A stretch of DNA of 64,000 nt from positions 10,021,001-10,085,000 of the forward strand of contig NC_092680.1 in assembly GCF_964355755.1 (NCBI RefSeq), given 5' to 3'. This DNA comes from Antedon mediterranea. Its lineage: Eukaryota > Echinodermata > Crinoidea > Comatulida > Antedonidae. Shown piece after piece: positions 58,254-64,000 of this stretch. Within the stretch, counting starts at the first letter, position 1. Each line of letters begins with the position of its first letter. Under the pieces are notes generated by a model. It worked only from the letters and a program-made list of their open reading frames with translations. It did no database searches and had not been told where the DNA came from. Position numbers and translations under genes: made by a program.

Positions 58254-60143
58254 ATGAATGAAGAAGCAAGCAAGTTAAATGAAGCCCACCAAAATAGAAA
58301 AATATTTGATTTATGGAGAAAAGCTAAGGAGCACGGTGATGTTATAAGAAAAGCACCAAAGCCTATAAAATGTCCTGGATTACGTGAACACTTTAAAGAT
58401 CACTTTAATCCAGACCAATCTAGCCTTAAAATCCCAGATGAAATTAGCACACCCCCAGAATATATTATCAACCTGAGACAACCAGAATTTGAGATAGACA
58501 ATGAACCTCCGTCCAAGAAAGAAATTATTGATGCAATCGGACATCTAAAAGGTCGCAAAGCTACCCTAGATGTCGCTTCTGAAATATTGCAAGTCGCCAC
58601 AGAGAACCCAGTATTCGTCGACCATGTACATAGACTGTTTGAGGAAATTTGGAGAACGAAAGAAGTACCAAGTGATTGGGGACTGTCCAAATTAACAACC
58701 ATTTGGAAAAAAAAAGGCAGTCCACTTGATCCATCAATGTATAGAGGAATATCGATTGGGTCTACATTTTCAAAGATACTTATGGTTATCATTCTTTCAC
58801 GTTTTTCCATCTTTTATGAAAGTCAACTTCTACGCACACAGTTTGGATTCAGGTCCAACAGAGGGTGCAATGATGCTATATATGTAATCAAGCAGATCCA
58901 GGAAATTGCGTATCGCTCAAATCGCAAACTCTATACATGCTTCATTGATTTAACAGCAGCATTCGACCATGTGAATCGTAATCTTCTTTTCCTAAGCGTT
59001 CGTAATAGGTTTCACTTAAACCAGTCTACTACTATGATTGACATTATACAATCACTGTACAGCTCAACGAAAGCATACCTTGCTGACGACGATCCGAGTG
59101 ATGATAAGTTCGAAACATCTTCTGGGGTGCGCCAGGGTGGTATTGAGAGTACCAGCATGTTTAACCAATATTTTGATTACGTTATTAGAGTGTTCAAACA
59201 ACGCTGTAAAGATGCTAGTTTGGATGGCCTAATGATACAATACCTAATTCCTATTGAAGCTACAAATCGTGCTCAAAGATGTAAAGCACCATCAAGGGGC
59301 ATCTATGACGACTTTGAAAGTGGCTATGCTGACGACTTTGCTGTAAGCTCCTGGTCACAAGAAGAACTGCAAACCATTGTGAACATCTTGAATAAAGTTT
59401 GTCTGGAATTTGGTCTAAGAATTAGTGCCCCCAAAACAGAAACCATTATATGGAACTGGAAAGAGGAAGTTGAAGAATACCCAAGATGCATCATACAAAT
59501 TGGCGGCGTACACATTAACAACGTAACACACTTTAGATACCTTGGTGTATGGGCTACCTACAATGATGTTCATATTGGAGATCAAGAAGTAAAATACAGA
59601 ATCAATTCAGCCAAAGGAGCATTTGCAGAGAATAGGGCATTGCTTACCAACAGAACGATCCACCTACAAACAAGAATGATGTTTCTTAATGGTCTAGTTA
59701 GGAGTAGACTCACCTATGGTTGCTATGCTTGGAGGGCAACAGGAAGTGAAATGTCCAAACTTAGCACAACATACAAAACCTTCCTAAGAAGAATGCTAGT
59801 GAATGGCTTTCAAAGAGTCTGCCCACCAAACCATGTAGACATATCCTCAGATGAAGAAACGGATGAAAACTATATAGACTGGCGTTACGTAATTGATAAT
59901 GACGATCTCTACAAAATTACTGGCTGTCAACCGCTAGAAGAATATGTCTACAAGCAACAATTCAACTGGATCGGACATGTAATTAGAAAAGAAAATGAAG
60001 ATCCTACAAAAATTCTTACTTTTCACACAACACAAAGTAAACGAAGAGGTCGGAAGATACCATCAGTACTTGATAGAGTTGTACAACAAAGTCAACTTAC
60101 TAGATGCAACTTCATTAGAGCCTGCTTCAACAGAAATTTATAA
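58254..60143 (+). pseudogene. RTE-type reverse transcriptase, intact frame
   Basis: 629 codons. Motifs: KKEIIDAIGHLKGRKATLDV, LTTIWKKKGSPLDPSMYRGI, QFGFRSNRGCNDAIY, LYTCFIDLTAAFDHVNRNLL (palm Asp), SGVRQGGIESTSMFN and the catalytic ESGYADDFAVSSW (Asp-Asp). THFRYLGVWATYND, LVRSRLTYGCYAWR and the C-terminal FNWIGHVIRKENEDPTKIL with KRRGRKIPSVLDR follow, as in RTE-group elements. No stop or frameshift inside; cut off from its endonuclease by the insertion, with a frame break just upstream (58239-58262). Confidence 0.8.
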
Positions 60144-60989
60144 TTCCCAGCAATGTTTTAACTGTATATATGAACTGTTTTATAAGTTGTTTTGTGACTG
60201 TGTAATTTGGTAGTAGTCACTCTCATACTGTAGGCCTACATTTAAAAGTAACACATCCAAATGCCAACTTCAAGTCAATGGCTACCAGATGTCTCTGTGA
60301 GACGGTTATTTGAACCAGTACCAGTACCAAGGTGCATAGAGATATTATTTAAGCTCTGGATAAAGGTAATTGTGTTTTGTCGGTGTACAGAGTCTGTCGG
60401 CAGCTTTTATTGATCATTCCATTCTTATAGACCGGTTTCATTTCTCAAAAAACGGCCTAGAAAACGAATCAAGAAGCATTTTTGGGTAGAAGCTGGGATC
60501 TACTTGATTTAGGATATTTCGACCTTGCTGATTACGAATATGGTGGATCCCAAGCGAAATTCGGCACATTTTGTCAAAAAATGGATGCATGTTTTATTTC
60601 TGACATTTTGACCTTTAACCTTGATTTATCGTATCTCAGTATAACCAATAATCGGAGAGACACGAAATTGGGCTCAAATTGTTCAGAAACTATACATTCA
60701 TATTTATTATAATGAAATGTTTTTACAAAAAAATGGCCGATTCTACAACTATTGACCTTTCAACTATTAGTCAAATATAATAATATAACTCTGTAAATGT
60801 TGGTCTTATGACATTTTTTTTTCTTTTTAAATTGTTTAAAACATGTGTGTTTCTATCCAGTCTAATGGCACATTTTGTAAAAGAATGGCCGATAATATGG
60901 TTATTGACCTTTGAACTACAGCATAGGCCTACTGTATAATAAATAAAATTGCATAACTATGAAATTATTTTAATTTTGGTAATGTAAAA
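60144..60989. other. LINE 3' region and unassigned sequence
   Basis: 60144-60340 is probably the 3' UTR of the RTE-type LINE (it contains ACCAGTACCAGTACCAAGG). 60460-60920 has TTGACCTTTGAAC- and TTCAGAAAC-type blocks resembling the foldback elements at 11.4 and 51 kb. No gene. Confidence 0.4.
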
Positions 60990-61640
60990 TCCACCTCTAT
61001 CGACCTGAAATGCAGTGTTCCTCAAGGATCAATACTTGGTCCAGTATTGTTTTTAGTTTACATCTAGCCCTTGAGTGATGTTTCCAATATCATGTGTACG
61101 CAGATGATACACAATTGTATATCAGCTTCAATCCAGCAGAGTTTAATGAGTCGGTTATCGAAGCTTGTGTTGTTGATGTTCAGAATTGGCTAAATAAAAA
61201 CATGCTCTGTTTTTTAACCCTGGTAAAACAGAAGTCTTATTTCTTATTTCAAAACAATCCAAAAATGTGCCCATTGCTAGAAACATCAGCATTGGCAACA
61301 CCCCTATCACACCATCGTTGGAGGTTAGAAATATCGGAGTTGTATTTGACTATGCAATGACTATGTCCAACAACATTAGTAAATCTGAAATCTGTAGTGT
61401 TACCTACCACTTTTGTATCAATTCGCAAATCCTTAACCCACTCCTCGCTTATTAAACTTGTCCATGCCCTAATAACATCACGGCTAGACTACTGCAATGC
61501 CATCTTGTTTGGTCTACCAAATAAAGAACTTAATAAACTACAACTTCTTCTAAATACTGCAGCTCAACTTGTATCCGGTACTTCAAGATTTGCTCATATT
61601 ACAGCATATTATATAAACTTCACTGACTTCCAATGGCTAG
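60990..61640 (+). pseudogene. L2-type LINE RT C-terminal fragment
   Basis: SIDLKCSVPQGSILGPVLFL, HVYADDTQLYISFNP (catalytic Asp-Asp), VQNWLNKNML, FNPGKTEV-like sequence after a frame change, SLEVRNIGVVFDYAMTM, LVHALITSRLDYCNAILFGL, LQLLLNTAAQLV, and INFTDFQWL. Motif order and spacing are those of L2 elements. Several frameshifts; the 5' part is missing. Confidence 0.75.
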
Positions 61641-62270
61641 ACCACCGCCAAGAGGGTGGCCATCATGATGAATTAGTTAAATTTTTTTATATTTTAACTA
61701 TTCTATTCTGCAGAGAAAATTACCAAATAAATCTAAATATTGTTTTGGATGTTTACTGTACCGTATGTTGAAAATATTTTCTGCATCCAATGCAATAAGT
61801 TCAAAGCAACATTAGCACAATTAACCTTTTTATGCAGATATTTGAATACAATTTTTTTTCAGGTACAGCGTATTAACATTGATTGAACAATAAGAGCAAG
61901 TAGTGAGAAATGGTAAATCAGCACAAAATGTATCGTACAGTGGCAACATTCGCAATTTTTTGACTTGTTTCTTACATTACTATTAAAAATGACACTGTAA
62001 TGGATTTTAACGATCCTAGAAGACTGTAGCTACCGTAATTACTGCCACAATTAACACATTGATAATTAGTTGAAGACAAATTGTCACAAAAAAAAACAAT
62101 ACAGGAATTCAATAAAAGATATACTGTTTTTATATATAAATAATGCACTGATGACTGATGCAATGAAGAGAAACGTCTGTCTAGTTTGCGTTATAAATTA
62201 TTACATTTAAAATAACCGTCTAGACCTCTTACAGTACCAACAAATTAACAGCTCGGGTACAATCAGGGGA
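61641..62270. other. no gene seen
   Basis: AT-rich; one overlapping short frame on the minus strand (61972-62163) without motif. Confidence 0.4.
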
Positions 62271-62329
62271 AACCCCTAGTTGCGTTGATCTATGCAAGTG
62301 CATCATCCATGTTTGTTGTTAGATCAGAT

Positions 62330-62660
62330 CTCAGCTGTGTGGATGCTCATTAACATATCATGCATATGTATGAGTTAGCTCTACCGGCCATATTTTTGAG
62401 CTGACGAGTTGGGAAAAATGATGAACTTATTTTTCTTTTTTCTAAGTGAAATTAATAATATAATAATATAACTACAAAATGGTCTATTCAAAATTTGATT
62501 TATTGATCTTCATGCTTTGAGGAACAATACAACTTTAATAAAAAATTAATGTTAATTAAAAAATTAATTAATAATAACAATTATCTACTCTTGTTTGGTA
62601 GGTATTTGCAACATTCTGAGTCTTGTTTTTGTTTCCGTTTGGTGTTTAGTAGGACCCAAA
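62330..62660 (-). mobile_element. transposon remnants just upstream of NOL6
   Basis: On the minus strand from 62545 it reads TTAAAGTTGTATTGTTCCTC and follows the 5993-6290 repeat (GAATAGACCATTTTGTAGTT, ATATGCATGATATGTTAATG). 62560-62655 matches, inverted, the sequence next to the TIR element at 40741-40830 (CCTACTAAACACCAAACGGA, TGTTGCAAATACCTACC). Confidence 0.65.
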
Positions 62661-62740
62661 GCTTTTCATAGGCCTAGCTAGTGCCTAGACAGCATCCTTA
62701 AAGACCAATATGCTTTTGTACTTTTTAGGATTATTCAGAT

Positions 62741-63933
62741 ATGTCACAATCAGCACTTAAGCGTGGTGCTAATGAGACAAAAGAAATTAAAGCAAAATGT
62801 TTGAAGAAAGGAGATTTTTACAAACCACCAACAAATGAAGAACTAAACTCATTAAAAAAAGATGCTGAAGGGGCAAACCAATCAAATATATTTAGACTAC
62901 AGGTAAACTAACCACAGAAAGGTGATGGATTTTATAAATCACTTTAATTATTAATTGGTTTAATTAATATTTTAATTACATTTTTTATCGGAAAATGCTA
63001 ATATATAAATCGTTGTGCAGTAAATCATAATCCATTTATTTGTTTATTTCAGATCCATAATCATCTACTACTGATATCCAGTACATCTGTATTGGCATGC
63101 ACATGGGCTATTGGATACAAATTACCCAAATCTTCCCACTCATAATGCTAATGTTTATTTGTATTCTTTAAAAGGTCAAAGAACTAATAACTGAAGTTGT
63201 TTTAAAAGAAAAAAGAAAGAAAGAGTTAGATGAATTTTTGCATTCATTAAATGAAAAACTATTGAAATTGAAGGACATAAAAATTAAAGATGTGAGTAAC
63301 TACTGTAATATTGTACACAGTTTTCTGAATAAAAATATCTAATATTTGATTTTGCAACAACTTGACCTTTAGGATCAAGTGATTTTAAAAATAACTATTC
63401 TCTTTGATAAACAAAATTAGTAGACATAGAATGGGGTTAAAAATTCCTAAATTAATTATAATTGTTAAAAAAACCCATGCAGTCCTCAATTTAATCAAAG
63501 TTATCAGACATATTACATTTTTGGATATGGTATGGAAACATACAGTTTAAAGTTTCTTCACAAATGAATATGATTTTCTGTTGTGAAATGGCCCGAAAGT
63601 CTCTTTTATTGAAAAAACAAGAAATTAATTCACACTATTTCAAATTTTTTATATGCAGTACACAGCTTTCATTTTTTTGTCATTGTTTTTTTTATATTTT
63701 GATTTTCATCTACCTCTGTAATGTGTCATGACATAGATTTTACTTATTTTTAGGCCAAAGATGGTTCTTGGTTACCTAGGAACATCAAACTTCCAGTTTC
63801 AATTGAAAAAACTCAAGTTAGAAACAAGCTGATACTGAGTAAACCATCATGTGTTAAGGTTGTTGGTAGTTACCTGCTTGGTGCTGCAATCAAACCAATT
63901 TACAATGTTGATATTGCTGTTGCATATCCAACG
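62741..63933 (+). CDS. NOL6: nucleolar protein 6 (NOL6/Nrap), 5' end, partial
   Basis: Three exons: 62741-62902 (54 codons), 63175-63291 (39) and 63754-63933 (60), all in phase 0 with GT-AG introns; 153 residues before the window ends. Residues include KGDFYKPPTNEELNSLKKD, then VKELITEVVLKEKRKKELDE, then GSWLPRNIKLPVSI and VKVVGSYLLGAAIKPIYNVD. This follows the N-terminus of NOL6 closely (YKPPT-EEL, VVGSYLLG, NVD-A). NOL6 is part of the UTP-C/SSU processome that matures 18S rRNA in the nucleolus; VVGS...NVDIA marks its nucleotidyltransferase-like fold. An AG at 62727-62728 suggests a 5' UTR exon further upstream. The exon-3 donor could be at 63934 or 63938. The full protein is over 1,000 residues, so most is outside. 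Confidence 0.93.
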
Positions 63934-64000
63934 GTTTGTAATTGTGTTTAAAGTGCTATTTGTTTCTCATTTTTGAAATGTTATAAAACCTCATTGTTAT

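Larger units (their letters stand above)
55877..60143 (+). mobile_element. RTE-type LINE, split by a nested transposon
   Basis: The endonuclease part (55877-56953) and RT part (58236-60143) are collinear and on the same strand, separated by a 1.27-kb TIR element. Without the insert they would form one ORF2 of about 980 codons. The GGCCTAA duplication at the junctions confirms the interruption. The 5' boundary abuts an L2 fragment. Confidence 0.8.

Noticed and set aside
58400-58810. 136-codon minus-strand frame
   Set aside because: It is opposite the intact RTE reverse transcriptase frame.
55877-60143. A single host gene with an intron between 56953 and 58254
   Set aside because: The gap is a TIR element with a target duplication, and both halves are retrotransposon domains.

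Overview
The window looks like nuclear DNA of an invertebrate deuterostome, most probably an echinoderm. It is AT-rich, gene-poor and packed with diverse DNA transposons and non-LTR retrotransposons, with clusters of TAGGCCTA-type sequence throughout. The two real host genes found have introns and give clear animal orthologues. The organism call is an inference; no sequence search was possible.

Host genes. (1) A complete ASB7 orthologue (ankyrin repeats plus SOCS box, a cullin-5 ubiquitin-ligase substrate receptor) lies on the minus strand at 19485-21288. It has four coding exons with GT-AG introns in consistent phase and gives a 327-residue protein. (2) The 5' end of NOL6 (nucleolar protein 6, small-subunit ribosome biogenesis) lies on the plus strand from 62741 and runs off the right edge. 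Three exons (153 codons) are visible. A minus-strand open segment at 7308-7544 with a good splice acceptor is a weaker candidate for a terminal exon of an unidentified gene.

Layout. 1-5.6 kb: two minisatellite arrays built on AACGTT palindromes, probably parts of one transposon, with a MULE-like MITE and a TTAA MITE between them. 5.6-10.3 kb: a cluster of AACCGGTT palindromes, the candidate exon, and a 2-kb terminal-inverted-repeat (TIR) element with an 8-bp target duplication. 10.8-15.1 kb: a reverse transcriptase (RT) fragment and a 3.7-kb foldback element carrying an inserted RTE retrotransposon. 15.8-17.4 kb: a TTAA-flanked, Kolobok-like element. 19.5-21.3 kb: ASB7, with a MITE in intron 2. 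22.4-26.4 kb: a CR1/L2-type LINE inserted into a 21-bp minisatellite. 26.9-29.6 kb: a LINE 3' end, a hairpin element, a 15-bp minisatellite and a tRNA-type SINE. 30.0-32.7 kb: two head-to-tail Helitron-like copies. 34.4-38.1 kb: a nearly intact minus-strand LINE. 38.9-44.6 kb: several TIR elements. 45.5-47.9 kb: decayed LINEs. 47.9-53.7 kb: a foldback element split by a 3.3-kb Helitron-like insertion, with the empty site preserved in the opposite arm. 53.7-60.1 kb: TA-flanked TIR elements and an RTE-type LINE split by a three-level nest. 61-62.7 kb: an RT fragment and transposon remnants directly upstream of NOL6.

The strongest unusual result is the Helitron-like family. One copy has a TC start, a CTAG end, an A|T insertion point and no target duplication, and its pre-insertion sequence can be read in the other arm of the host foldback. 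I found no evidence of a novel gene system; the interest lies in transposon architecture.
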